Positions 21,646-34,086 of a DNA stretch of 64,000 nt are shown here, piece by piece. The first letter of the stretch is position 1, and each line of letters begins with the position of its first letter. Location: the NCBI GenBank assembly GCA_902806575.1, contig CADCXD010000011.1:2852001-2916000 (forward strand), read 5' to 3'. Both the position numbers and the translations under genes were made by a program. Source of the stretch: Jackrogersella multiformis. Taxonomy: Eukaryota; Ascomycota; Sordariomycetes; Xylariales; Hypoxylaceae. Below the pieces are notes generated by a model. It searched no databases. It saw only the letters and a program-made list of their open reading frames with translations, and was not told the DNA's origin.

Positions 21646-22410
21646 ATGGCTTCTATAATCCGTCCGACGCTGCTGCTCCGGCAGACAGCTCTATCCGCTA
21701 CCACCCGACGAGCCGCAACAACTACCACATTTTCGAGATACCAGATGATACGGCCGGCCATTGCAAAGGATGCCACTAGAGTTGCTGCTTTCCACGCTTC
21801 TAGCCGGAGGAACCTCTTACCTCCGGGGCCACGTATGTTATTAGATCATCGCATTGTGGTCTTGGGTGGTATCGATTCAATTTGCTAACAAAATGCGCTC
21901 ACAGAGGTTATTAAGGGATCCAGTATGCCATTCCTTGTCTCCCATCCCTATGGTCAATTGAAATAGTCAAGAATTCATATCACGAAGAGAAGATGGAAAA
22001 TAGAGGGAGCACTATGGAAAGGCTAAAGAGAAGACAACACTAATCCTCGCAACCTAGTCAACGACCCAGCTCCCGTCCCCGAAACGAGTTCGAGCCACGG
22101 GTCTTACCACTGGACCTTCGAGCGCCTCGTCGCCGTCGGCATCATCCCTCTGACCGTCGCGCCGTTCGCTGGCGCCTCGCTGAACCCGGGGCTCGACGCC
22201 ATTTTATGCTCTCTGCTGCTCGTCCACTGTCACCTCGGCTTCCAGTCCGTGCTCATCGACTACATCCCCACCCGCCAGTACCCTAAGTCCCGGAAGTTCT
22301 CCATGTGGCTTCTCAACGCCGCCACCGCCCTGGTCGGCGTTGGCCTGTACGAGTTCGAGACCAACGATGTTGGCTTGACTGAAGCCGTAAAAAGGGTCTG
22401 GAAGGCTTAG
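21646..22410 (+). CDS. sdh4: Succinate dehydrogenase membrane anchor subunit (CybS)
   Basis: Anchors complex II in the inner mitochondrial membrane and helps bind haem b and ubiquinone. Exons 21646-21832, 21905-21922 (an 18-base micro-exon) and 22058-22410 give 185 residues; phase 1 is kept at both junctions. The N terminus is a mitochondrial presequence rich in Arg, Thr and Ala. The mature part starts with the conserved stretch VIKGS then NDPAPVPE and HGSYHWTFERLVAVG. Three membrane helices follow. The HCHLGFQSVLIDYIP segment carries the His expected to bind haem and the Asp-Tyr pair near the quinone site. The C terminus WLLNAATALVGVGLYEFETNDVG is typical of the family. Confidence 0.93.
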
Positions 22411-23132
22411 ATCGAAGAAACCGAAGGATTAGGGTTTACTATTATCTTGGTTAGATGAACGAAATGCGGTGGTGAGCATTGCACGATCAGTGGAAGCAGT
22501 CGAGGAAGAAGTATCACGGAATACAGGAAGCGGATATGATTATGTGTGGAGCTACATGAATTACTGTCATGAATTCTTTTGTGTTGGATGGAGCTTGGCT
22601 TGTAGCTCACTCAAAAGAGTTCGGACTAGGCGTCGAAAGTACGCAAGAACTGCTAACTGCTAACTGCTCTTCCACATATGTACGACCAGTATATATACCT
22701 AGGTATATAATTTTTTTGCATTATTCATATACGCGCGTGAAGCATTATAATGTGAAGAGATTCGCTAGATCTACATGCTAGCATTAGCCTAGTCAGGGAT
22801 AATATCATTTCTAGTTCAATCAACTCTGTCAATTGGTAAGAGTGAGTAACCCTTAGTTTCCATGTAAATTAAATTAACATGCTCAGGTTTAATCCACCTA
22901 GTTGCGTCACAAACCACAAAATTCGGAAACACGTTAGGTGGACAATGAGACTCAGGCGGGGATCAAGCAAGTACCAAAGTTTTTAACCAACAGCACAACT
23001 ACACGGCACTGTAGTGGGCGAATGGGCTCACCACCACCACCAGGTAGCAGTAGGACCTCGTCGCGACAAAGTATGCCACGATTCATTTCATCTCATACCA
23101 TATCATCTTACTCGCTGAACCTCCCCTTACCC
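22411..23132. other. Intergenic, convergent SDH4 / VPS53
   Basis: About 720 bases between 3' ends; one CCTAGGTA-type site near 22698. Short open frames here are not supported. Confidence 0.55.
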
Positions 23133-25818
23133 CTAATGCTCACCCCTATCCGCACTCCCATCCCTCTTCCCGAACCTCGCGCCGAGGCCGCCTATATCGC
23201 GGCGGAAGAACTTCCCGAAATTCTTGAGATTCTCATTGATACTGGCCGCATTATTTCCCGCCGCGCCTGCGACACCTCCTTGCTCAGCCGGCGTGCCGAT
23301 CCTCTCGACGCCGTCTCTCGCCGCGTTAAGCAGCTTCTCGCCTAGGCTTGCAGCATCGAATCGTGAGGCGGCGCCCTGCGCCGCCGTCGACAGTGCGGCT
23401 CCGGGACCGCCCGCCAGACGATCGATGCTCATGAGGTTTAGGTTGCTTGTGCCGACGCCGACGCCGCCGAGTCCCGGGGCGTTCATGAGCGGCGTCAGGA
23501 GCGGGCTCTGCGCGGCGAGCTTAGCACCCGCGCCTGGGCCGTCGCGGTGGATTGAGAAGAGCTCCATCAGGTGGCCTTGGTCCTGCTTGCGGATACCTTT
23601 GAGCTCGAGCACCTTGCGGAAGTTGGTGTCAGACCGATCGGCGATGTGGATTAGGTACGCCTGTACAAGGCCCTCGGGCGGGCTAGGGCGCACTTGTAAA
23701 GTTTTTAGTAGAGGGTCGATGCGTGTCATCGTCGCGTTGACGCGCTTGACAAAGCTGGATGGGGGGGCGTGTTGCTGCGGTGGTTGCGACGAGGACGGGT
23801 TGTGGTGTGAGAGTAGGGTTTCCAGAGCCTTCGTTAATACATATTTGTCTAGTAGCATCTGTTCGGCACCGACTTCAGATATGGGCCTGCACTGGACAAT
23901 GGTGTTGATATAAGCATTTGCTAGATGCTCCACTAGTTTGTCGGCAAACGCGCGTGCGTACTGCTGCTTGACCACGACCGCCAGGATCTCCCCGGCCTTA
24001 GTGTTGATATGACCAACTAGCTCACCGACGTAGGAACTCTGGTCCCCAACGCTCTCCATGTTGCTCCAGTTAGTATTCTTCATCTCGCGCCACGCGCCCC
24101 CGCAATCCACTTCAACTTTGTTGACCAATGCTATGACCGCGGCGCTGGCGACGCCTAAGAACGCATCTGCTTGCGATGAGAGGTCAACTTTTGACACGAG
24201 GTCACTGTCGATACGTTTCCTGATGTTCTCTTCGAGCTGGCCCGTGTTGGCATGCCAGAAATCCGCGGTATTAAGGACTAGAATGACATCTTGAAGAGAC
24301 GCCCCTGTCTGTCCGGGCCTCTGCAATATCGCGAACAAGACTTGCTGAGCATATTCGTCTAGGTATTTTGCCAACGTCTTCGCCAAGTCCAATAACCGCT
24401 CGCTGGTCGAGAGCTTAGCACACTGCGATAATGTGAGTTTATAAAAGTGGAAGAGCTCGATAGCAGAGCTGATGACGGCTTGCGGGGAAAATTCTTCGTC
24501 GGGCGGTAACAAGGGTTGGGCTTTGTATCTAGGAATCATAGCTGCCAACGCTTTGTCTTGGGATTCTACCCATAGGCTTAGGTAGGGTTCGAATGCGACG
24601 GAAATCGAGCCGTTGAAGCTCTGTATCCTCTCATCCGTAGAACTAAGCGTGTCGATACTTGCCCTCGGCTCGTTAGAAAACCTTCGCTCGAGTGTTTGCT
24701 CGAAGTCCATCGTCTCCTGCAGACAGCTCAGTAGAAGATTGACATCAATTTTGGCGCCATCAATCCTCCTCATACTCTTTTCGAGGATACCCTTGTAGTC
24801 ATCTCTCGTGCCGTCGCAGAAAGCCATAGCAAGTGTCTCACCAACCCTCCAGTGCGGTGGGAACATACCGGCATGCTCTTCCTCGTAGCTCTTCACCATC
24901 CTCTTGAACCAGGCATATCGTCTTCCGATATTATCCAGGCTACCAGCCTCATCGTTGCCCCTAAAAACTTGGCGGTACTCTCTTAGTTCGGTATTCACAT
25001 ACCACGCCACCAACCTCGCCCTCGCATTTTCCCCAAGCGCATCCATGACCCCGCAAGCTTCGACCAAGGTCGCCTTCCTAGACCCAACCTCTCCCTTGGC
25101 AAATGCGATCTCGAAGTCCTCGCATACTTGCTCAAGCAGCTCTCTCTGCAGCTCGCCTACGCCTCGACTGAGGGTAGCAATCTGATCAATGCTCCTATAG
25201 CTATTGAAGTGGCGCATGAGCTGGAGCACCGCCTGCAACAAGCTTGCACACTCCCTATACTGTCTCGTCTTAGCCAAGCCTCTTAGTTGCTCGTACGCCG
25301 TAGTCAACATCTGCAGGCGCTTGAGGGCCGTCATGGAGAGTGTTAGATTCCGCTTTGTGCCATCCAGTCGCTTGATGTCGGCGGTCATCGAGGTGATGTT
25401 CTGCTCGGTCTGGATAGCGCGCGAGCGCACCGTCTCAATCTTCTTGAAGAGACCCGCCAGCTCGGCCTGGGCGGATTGCATGCGCTCAAGGGAGGAGTCG
25501 GGCCCGTAGGCCTGAGCCGTCTGGAGGGTCGATATATCGGCGGATATGTCATTATGTTGGGATTGCAGGGTCGAAGATACGCGTATTATGGAGGATACAG
25601 TTGAGGGATGAGAGAAGAGGATATTGAGATGCTGAATTGGGTCATAGTCAGCTAGTCTTGTGTGTTAGTTAGCTACCTAGTCAGGGGCCACCTTTCCTTT
25701 CTTTTTCTTATACGTTCATGATAGAATATGTCCAAGTGACCAAGTCAGAACGAAAGATAAAAGGAGGAAGAAACTGACCTGCGTCTAAAGACGGCGGCTC
25801 AGACGAGATGCCGTTCAT
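23133..25818 (-). CDS. vps53: GARP complex subunit Vps53
   Basis: Tethers endosome-derived vesicles at the trans-Golgi network with Vps51, Vps52 and Vps54. Exon 1 (25818-25779) encodes MNGISSEPPSLDA; an intron of about 130 bases follows; exon 2 (25651-23133) resumes with ADYDPIQHLNILFSHP, the conserved Vps53 N terminus. The total is 852 residues. The coiled-coil motif RLDGTKRNLTLSMTALKRLQ and the block LTTAYEQLRGLAKTRQYREC identify the family. The helical-rod C-terminal half ends with a Gly/Arg-rich region (GKFFRRDIGGLGARFGKRDG). The acceptor at 25652-25653 was preferred over an earlier AG because it alone keeps the frame. Confidence 0.95.
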
Positions 25819-26814
25819 CTTAAGCAGCACACAATAATTTTATGTCGTGTCATTAGCTCATGACTAGTTCGTTGGTTATATGAATTCTATAAATTGCGAA
25901 TTGCGGATTGCGGATTATGGATAGTTCTTAATAGCTGTCATGATTTAATTGGGAGATGAGACGATGACGCTCGAGCGTCGCGTACGTAACATTCAAGGTG
26001 TAGGAGTATGCTAGTCACGTGTCTTCGCTCCTTATCGATAGAAAGTGATATGCCATGCGCCTCCTTCACCTTGAATCACATTTCCCCACATTGCAGCTAC
26101 GGGAGGATCCGGTCCAATCAGTATCGTGACCCACTTTAGCTTCATATTGAGCTCGGTGAGTGATCCAATAATAGCATCTATCCTTCCACAAACGATACAA
26201 CATTCAGATTTAACTATTATTAATGTCCTACCTAAGGTACCTAGGTACCTAGGTATCCTCTACCTAGAGCAATAACAATGATACATGTAGGTACCATGAT
26301 ATTCCAAGGTTCGTAACCCGTCATTCGATTCTTTCCTATTTTACCTCATTGAGTCTCAAGTCTGGAACCCTTACGTACCTACCTCTCTACCTAGTATTTA
26401 CCAAGAATTATAGACTCCTTAACCTTGACATGCAAATGCGATCCTTTTATTATCCCAGTCTATTTATCTCAACCTCAAGACCCTCCCACGACAGGAAGTA
26501 TTATTTTTAATGTCTTTGGTATAACCAACCCCTATTCTCGCCGTTCTCGTGATTCTGCAAATAGTATATAAAATCTCCGAAATGAAAATGCAGAACCGAC
26601 AAATCAAGTCTAGGTACGTTTCGATGACAACTCCAACTCTCGAGTGATCTAATGCAATGCGATGCAAGCACAGTATGGTAGCCAGGAAAAGGGAAAAGGG
26701 AAAATAAGCCAAATCGCAATGCAACTGCCCCATAAATTAGTTTTCGACGCCATAACAAATGCAAACATGTCCATCACAACTCCGTTCCTCAAGTGTCTAG
26801 CTTTCCCCATGCAA
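25819..26814. other. Intergenic, VPS53 promoter / chitinase 3' side
   Basis: About 1 kb. It holds a CCAATCA box at 26113, a long CCTAGGTA block at 26227-26267 and a further copy near 26375-26395. The overlapping open frames at 26464-26764 look like chance. Confidence 0.55.
26227..26267. repeat. CCTAGGTA-family repeat cluster
   Basis: CCTACCTAAGGTACCTAGGT continuing with another ACCTAGGTA unit and a separated TACCTAG. Confidence 0.75.
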
Positions 26815-28172
26815 TTACGAGCTATGTAACGCTCGGAACCCAGCCGCGATCAGACTCCGGGACTTCTCTCGGGAGTCTGCGGGTCCAGCCCAGTAGACTA
26901 AGCCCTAGAGAGGTATAAGTCAGATGAGGTTGAGATACGAAGTAGTAGCATGCCACTGATGTGTGAGCTAGAAGTGAAAAGGGGTAAGATGAAAACAGAC
27001 AGCTAAGGAGGAAAACTTACACCGAGTCCTTTCTGTTTACAGAAGGCCGCCTTCATCCTCACCGTATCCGGGTTATCGTATGATACGAATCCACCGTCGC
27101 CCCCGACGCAGCTCGCTGCCCCTATCCGTTTATCTACCGTCTCCTTAGTGTTCTTCCTCGGCAGTGAGTTATATTCGAATGCGCCGTCTTCGCCTCCAGT
27201 GCCCTTATGTCTATGTCCTGGACCGCTAACTCCGAGGAAACTCCGTCCGTAAAGGGGTATTCCCAATAAGATCTTTCTGGTCGGGCAGCCATGGCTCACG
27301 AGGTACGATACGCCAGACGACCCGGAGGTCTCGTCCTTGTTCATCGAGTACAGCTGGGCCTGGTGCCCGCTCCGGTGCGACCACGGCCCGCAGAAGTCGT
27401 ACGCCTCAAGATTTACGAAGTCGAGATAGGAAGTGGCTTGCGCGATGTCGATGTTCTGCAGAACTGAGCGGCCTGCCGGGAGCGCCGCTGTCACATAAAA
27501 CTGCTCTTCCGGGAGTTTGATCCGCACCGCGGCCAGGAGTGCGACAAAGTCGGCGCCTTGCTGAGGGTCCATGGGGAATTCCCAGTTTACTAGCCACAAG
27601 ACGGTAGTTAGCCCCTATTTAATGCAGCGTTCACACACGAGGTAGGTGGAAGGGAAGGGGAAAGGGGGAATTCGTACTGTCGATACCATCCAAGCCAGAC
27701 GCCTCCACTAAACCTCGCGCTGATCGCGCAAAGTTGTCCCGAAGCAGAATGTCGGAGGCGACTGTCGGGAAATTCTCGTTCGATGTCCCGCCGCCAATCG
27801 ACAGGGTGACCTGCAAATGCGGGTGCTTCTGCTTGAGATGCATGAGCGACCCAAGACCTCCTTGGACGCCGTCGCAAGGGGCTTGGGTGTCTGCCCATTC
27901 GTCACTCAACTGGACTCAATATCAGCACTCCAGACCCTGCAGAATGAAACTGCGGAATATGCAGCTCGAAGCAAAAGACAACTTACAAACACGGACCCAT
28001 CCGCTGCCACGTTGGCGAAAGCGTAATACACGTGATTGACGCAGCTGTAGTTCATCATGCCAGGCGTGGCGCCGCTGTAGATTTTGTGGTTTGGGAAATA
28101 AACGGCGTTGGTAAACATGACGTTGGATGTGATAGCGGTCTTCCGCCTTCGAGGCGACGACGACGAGCTCAT
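26815..28172 (-). CDS. GH18 chitinase, no signal peptide
   Basis: Family 18 glycoside hydrolase that would cleave beta-1,4-GlcNAc chains by substrate-assisted catalysis. Exons 28172-27987, 27909-27678, 27589-27021 and 26904-26815 give 358 residues with consistent phases. Seen: VYFPNHKIY at the first strand, LSIGGGTSNENF, the active-site motif DGIDINWE at residues 136-143 (Glu143 proton donor), YDFCGPWSHRSGHQAQLY, ILLGIPLYGRSF and a C-terminal VYWAGPADSREKSRSL. The usual motif is DGxDxDxE; here the third Asp is Asn141, which normally weakens activity. No N-terminal signal is visible (MSSSSSPRRRKTA), so it resembles intracellular or non-classically exported fungal chitinases involved in wall turnover. 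Confidence 0.92.
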
Positions 28173-31100
28173 ATTGGGTGGACCGTTCCCGACAATAGAG
28201 GAAAATAGTGAACAGTTAAGTCGGCTTATGGCGTAGTCTAATAGGAGAGGTGTCCGGGACAACCAGCTGAGAGGATCCGTTTTAAGTCAAGGATAGCAAC
28301 AGAGGAACCAATAATTAGAGGGAGAAGACGGCTCGAGACGGTACATATTGAAAGCGCCTCCGTGATATAGCTGGGTAGTTCTCGGCCAGTTATGATATTA
28401 AGTGCTTACGTTCATTTCCTCGGAACCACCATTGAAGCCCGAAGCGACCGGCTTGCGTGTGAAACTTTGATATATAGAAGAGGCTTCGAAGGTCTGGCGA
28501 GCTCCCGAGCGCGGGAACGGTGGAGAAAAGCGCAATATCACCAAAATTTTTGCCTCAAGGGGACCATCCAGGTAAATATGTATTTGGATATCCTCACGGA
28601 GATCGTTCCTTGGGCTATTCATGCATGACATAATTGCGACGGGGATTATTGCAGATGTAGGGTCTTTCTATGGTCAGCTCAGGCAGGTGAGGGCGAGCCA
28701 GTGGTAAACAATTCGCCAGCCTGGCAAGGCCTCAAGGCCCGAATGAAAGGACAGAGCGGGATTGGGGGTCGAATTTTCATCAGCTCATGAGATCGTGAAG
28801 GGCACAGGCTGGAGTTACTTAGTACCTACGTCGTACTTACCTAGGTAGGTACATAATGTCAGGCATGCGAGTAGGTAAGGGGAGAAAAGATATGGGCCGC
28901 CGTGTCGCGGGCTGGCGCGTGGGGAAGGGGTTAGTCCATCTGTTAAACTAGCAACGGCCCATACCACAGTAATAAGGGTCCTTCGGGTTTGATTACCTGC
29001 CTCCTAAGGGAGTAATAGGCCGCTTTTCTTTGGGCTAATGATGCTAATAGCCATTTGATATAGAGTGGGGCTTGGGAATGTCGTTGTCCATGACGAGGGG
29101 GGCGGGAGCCCGAGTGGCACTATCTACTGTCATACGCTCAGCAGACAATCTCTCTGCATGCCCTGTACGTACATCACAAACAACCTTGGAAGTAAACCGA
29201 TGCGGTGGCTTCTCCTTGGCAGGAGTTGGCCGATCATGACCTCTCCAGGCATGGAGGGAAGTCAGTCATTATGGCAGAAAAGTGCCACGACTTCAAATTT
29301 CAGCATAAGCTACCTACATAGGTAGCCAATCTTCTATAAGCCGGATTCCGTCCTTGAATTTATTTTCCCCCGGTTGGCCTTTGAGTCGTTTGTTTGCAAT
29401 TAAAGCTGCCCAATCAACCTGGGTCTTTTCCAGTCGGGGCGTGATGACTTGTGGAGCGCGGCATAGATACAAAGTCTCTACAACGTAGTATGTAACGTTT
29501 AGGCGAGTCCGATGAGGATCATTAGAGTACCGAGGCATGGCTCATTTGATATATGGAAAAGAAAAGATGCCATAAGAAGCTTGGTAGACGACTCGGTTGC
29601 CAAGACGTACGAGGATGCAGTTAATGGAGCGGGTACGTAGTATACCAAGCCTGCTGCTGCATTGTATCGACAAAGGGACCACTGCCCATCGTGAGTCAAA
29701 TGGAAACTGGTGGACGTACGCCGGACCGGGATGCCGGAGAAATTTCGCCAATGCCTTACCCCGAACCCAAAACCCATGATATCGTGTCCAGTGTATCAGT
29801 GTCAGCCAGGCATGATTCAAAACAAGATGCCCTGAAGCAGGAAAAAAGAAGTTGAGGATTTTTTTACTCTTATTCGCGGAGATGAAGCCGAAGCAGTCTA
29901 CGTAGTCCCCACGTCGTCAATGGACCTAGGAATTCATGGTCATGGGGGGGGGGAAGAGACCCAGGGAGTTTATTTACTCTAGCAGGCCAGCTTCTATAAA
30001 GGAATACTAGGATGCTATTTGTCGAGATTTTGTTTCAGCCTTCTCGGGAGTATATATATCTCGCCTGATATGTTTGATGAATAGGCAGTGGACACGAGTA
30101 TGCAATAGGCAAATGCTAATGATCTACAAACCTGTTAAGCTTTATCCCGACGTAATTCTCTTATGTACGAAATCAAGATAAGTCGACTGATGGCACATAC
30201 AATAGTATCTACCGCCACAGAAGCGGCAGCGGCAGCACTAAAACTTAAGGGGCACGATGGGGACTTTCAGATGCGACGGTGAGACAATAGCTCCGACTTG
30301 CCTATTCAGGTTGATTTCCAATATCTTAGTCTTTATGCCAACCTGGTCTTGGGATGTGCATATGTGCTCCCAGCATCGAAAGCTTCGAGAAGACCGCCCC
30401 GCTCGTTCTAAGGTAGTCGGGTGGTTAAGGGTACTGGGAAAGTTGGCTAGGTCAAGGAATAACCTTGAACAGATTGTCCCCTGTCTCGGTCCGTGATATT
30501 ATGACTGTGTTGATTGGCGATTTCTATGCAGGACAGGCCTCATTTAGGCGAGCTAAACCAAGAGACTAGCTGTATGTGATCGAAATGACGCATCCGGGGT
30601 GCATGGAACCAAGTCGGCACGACCGAGGCGAGGAAATCTGAACCCTGACGAGAAGTTCTCTCCGACCGGATTGATATCGCAGACGGCAAGGCGTCTTCAC
30701 CTGCAGATGTCGGCAGCAGAGTTCCCAGACACAGACTAATGTAGATGGTCATCTACTTGTCGTTAGAAGGATCAACTGTACATACATCCCACTTCTCTCC
30801 TCATCCAGTGGGGGGGGTTTCGTAAAGTTGGAGTCGATGGTGAACATCATTTCCATAGGAGTCCCAACTAACTTTTAGCCTAACTGTACAGTATATACCA
30901 AAATGGAGAATGGGAATGTTGGTGATAGTAACTGTTATAGGTGGTTCTCTCTCTCTCTCTATACTACATACATACCGGGTGTCATAAATAGTTGCAACAG
31001 AGTATAGTCGTCAGCACCAAACCTGCCTGCCGTCATCAGCTTTTCGGCGAGTGAGATCCGAATCCACTTGGCATTCATTAGCTCTATTTCCAGAACACTG

Positions 31101-34086
31101 GGACGTCTCAGCGGCACGCTAACCATACTGCCCTATGAATTCTAGATGAGTGAGATAAAATGTGACAGGTCAGATAGATTTCGGGATCAGAGAGTCAGGG
31201 TACAAAGCAGTTTCTCCATAGATCTCACCTCACCGAGGAGTGGAAAGGGTCGTCGGTTCGCTAGATATAGCTAAGTGTCATGCCTAGACCAACATGGGGT
31301 CCACTTACACTAGATCACAGCGATATTCGCATGTCGAATGACCTAGTGTAGGCATGGCCTGAGCTGCCTGGGGTAGTCTGGTCGAGAATGGCCGGAAGAC
31401 AGGCTTCTTCTCTGTGGTCGTATCATCAGATTGCGAATACCTTACTACCTAGGGCAACTTAATAAAAATATAAAAAGGAATTACGCCGTCAGTAAACCCC
31501 TTACACAGTACAATATGGATAGCGCGAACTAGATACCTAATTTTATGACAGGCTATCTATTCTATTATCAATTCAGGTCCTGGTAGAAGGAAGCCCGCCA
31601 GACAATTTTTAAGCAATGAGAAGATATTTTATCGTCCTTCCCTTTCCTGGACTAGACTTTAGGCATGGCTAGACGTGGCTGCTGCGTGGCGTCAGTAGCG
31701 CAGGCTATACCCCTATTCATCAATATCATCTTGGCAAACTACCTACCTAGGTAGCCTTGGGTAGATAGGATCTTTAAGCAACATCGAAACTCCTCCCTTC
31801 GATATTTGCTGCCTACACTACAACTATTATAGGAAATCGCTGCCGACCTTTTTCGACAACCAGGAAAAATCCCATGGAATTCACATCAACCCCTTGGTCC
31901 GAGAAGTGCCATGGATGACGATCATTAGCCGCCAATGGAAGAGGCGCGCTAACGCAAGCAATAGGATCACCACCCCTCGGGCCTAGCCGTATTTTGTTGA
32001 GCCTCCACTCGAAATGCGAGATGGCCATTGGCTGGACGTAATAGGAATTGACTGTGACTGGATACTACCATGAAGCACAGCATGTTGGTAGCAGCGTCTC
32101 ATCGATGCCTACGCCAGGGCAGCTCATCACAGATACATTACATGTGGTCGTCTGAGTAAGTCCGGAGTTAATCGGTATGTATGATCTAAGGTTGTCCTGG
32201 TTCATCAACCTGTCTTGAGTTACAACCATTGTTTCCCCGAGATTCCGGTTCCAGTCTGGCCGTACAAAGTATTACTACTTGTCTCTCGTCATGCCGTATT
32301 GGCAGGTCCTGGCGATGCTTGTTTATTGTGAGTTAAGTTTTAACTCGCAGGCGACGGGAGGGATGCCGACCACATCAAATAGAAAAAGGATCTCGGGAAC
32401 GTTGGAGTTTTACATAAAAACCCTACTGAGATGCTCGCTTACGCCGATACGAACATGCATGCAAGCACCCCTGAGTTGGTTCAGGCTAGAGTTAACCATC
32501 ACACGCCTTCCTCTAAATTCTTGTCTCTGTTGGTTGTCGATGTAAGTGTATGTATAATATATATAGACGACATGTTGTACGCAGGTAGAACAGGAAGCGG
32601 TTGTGATCGATGTAGATCCGCGTGTTAGCGCGCGACAACCCCCGAGCCTACGACAGCGCGTCTAGTGAGGCTGCAGTGAGGCGACTTTGTGACATCGAGT
32701 AATAGCGATCGTCGGATCAAGCCATTAAGCGAATGGGGTCGCAGCCGCGGAGCTCTACCGATAATTCGATGGCCAAGGAAGGGCCACTGCTGCTTACCGC
32801 CGAGTCAATGGGCAAAGACGGGACCCGGCAACATGAAGGGAAAACGATATCTCTAAGCGAGAGTAATACCACCACCGATCGTCAGGGAAATAATACAGCA
32901 GATATATGGTCTCGAATTTATAACTAAAACCCGATCGGATATGGATCAAGTACCCTATTATCTACGCTCCGACTACGAGTTCTTACAATAACAATAATGA
33001 ACGTAATCAAACGAACAACTCAAAGCATATACGCATACTGTGAAACTCGACGATTTTTACGACATTCGCTGCGCCGCCAATAAGGCCTCTGGCGATCACA
33101 CGAATCTACGTGTATAAAGGTCACAAATCTAGAAAGCCAATGTACTAGGTATCTATCAGGGTATATATGAAAGCTATCTGCCATCCTTTTCAGGCTTAGA
33201 TGCTTAAGTCAAGCCTAGAGAGAGAGAAAACAAGACAGCATGATAAGAAGATATGATCATAGTATCAAGAATAGGTAGGCGAGATATCTGACACTATAGG
33301 AAACCTTCTGAAAACCTACGATCGTCTTTACTACGATAATAAAATGTTAAGGAGACGGTATCATTGCTATCTAAATATAACGTAAATATATTATTAGGTT
33401 GATTTAGCTGGCCTTACTAAACATGGCTTCCGTAAAAAAACCTAAAGTACTGTATCGTATACCCTTTACTACCTTAGGTAGAGTGATGAAGCAGTGATAA
33501 ATGATGGTCTAGTATGTGGACCGAGAATTCCTTCGTGGCGAGTCTTGCCAGTGGCGTAGTATATAAAACCACGATTCAAATAGTAAGGAAATATAGTTCA
33601 GACCATAATTTGAAATTAGTAGGTCGTCTTCGCAAGAGAATCAAAGCATAAGGGCTACTATACTAAACATTCAAGTGCTATAGAAAATATGGTAGTAGAG
33701 TGAAGGCCGCCAACCTCCACCCAGGTAAGGAGTAACACAGCACAGATCTTGAAAAAGTACACGGTGAACAGCACGTTTTATTATCACACTACCTATTATA
33801 AAACGTCACGAAGGCACAATATTTCTCCCGTCACTCTGCTTCGCAAATACAAGTGCGAGCAAATGCTCCAATCACCCGATCTGGCCTGGCTTGAGAAGGA
33901 TATTTCGTATTCATTCAGTCGTGGAATTACAGTTTCGCCCGGCCAAGCTCGCGAGAGCATGCCGCCCAGTTCCTCGCGAAAAGGGTCGCCATGCAATGTT
34001 TCCACCCCGACCCCGTAAGAGAAAACCTAGCGTTTACAATGATCGCACGAAGGAGTAGTGACAAGGCAGCTATCGCCTCCGCCACG
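28173..34086. other. Gene-poor interval of about 5.9 kb
   Basis: The longest stretch without a recognisable gene. All open frames are under 100 codons and match no family I know. It holds a CT microsatellite at about 30948-30961, a G run at 29946-29954, an AT-rich 3' part (32930-33760) and few CCTAGGTA copies (28835-28852, 29310-29325, 31741-31755). I found no tRNA A/B boxes and no terminal repeats. It may be old degraded insertion sequence or host a non-coding transcript. Confidence 0.5.
30948..30961. repeat. CT dinucleotide microsatellite
   Basis: A short run of TCTCTCTCTCTCT in the gene-poor interval. Confidence 0.7.

Noticed and set aside
26464..26764. Two overlapping minus-strand frames of 85 and 89 codons
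   Set aside because: Overlapping frames in AT-rich 3' sequence without similarity; most likely chance.
32431..32628. Short frame with IIYIDDMLYAG, resembling the YxDD box of a copia-type reverse transcriptase
   Set aside because: Only this box matches; neither flank carries RT, RNase H or integrase motifs and no long terminal repeats are seen.
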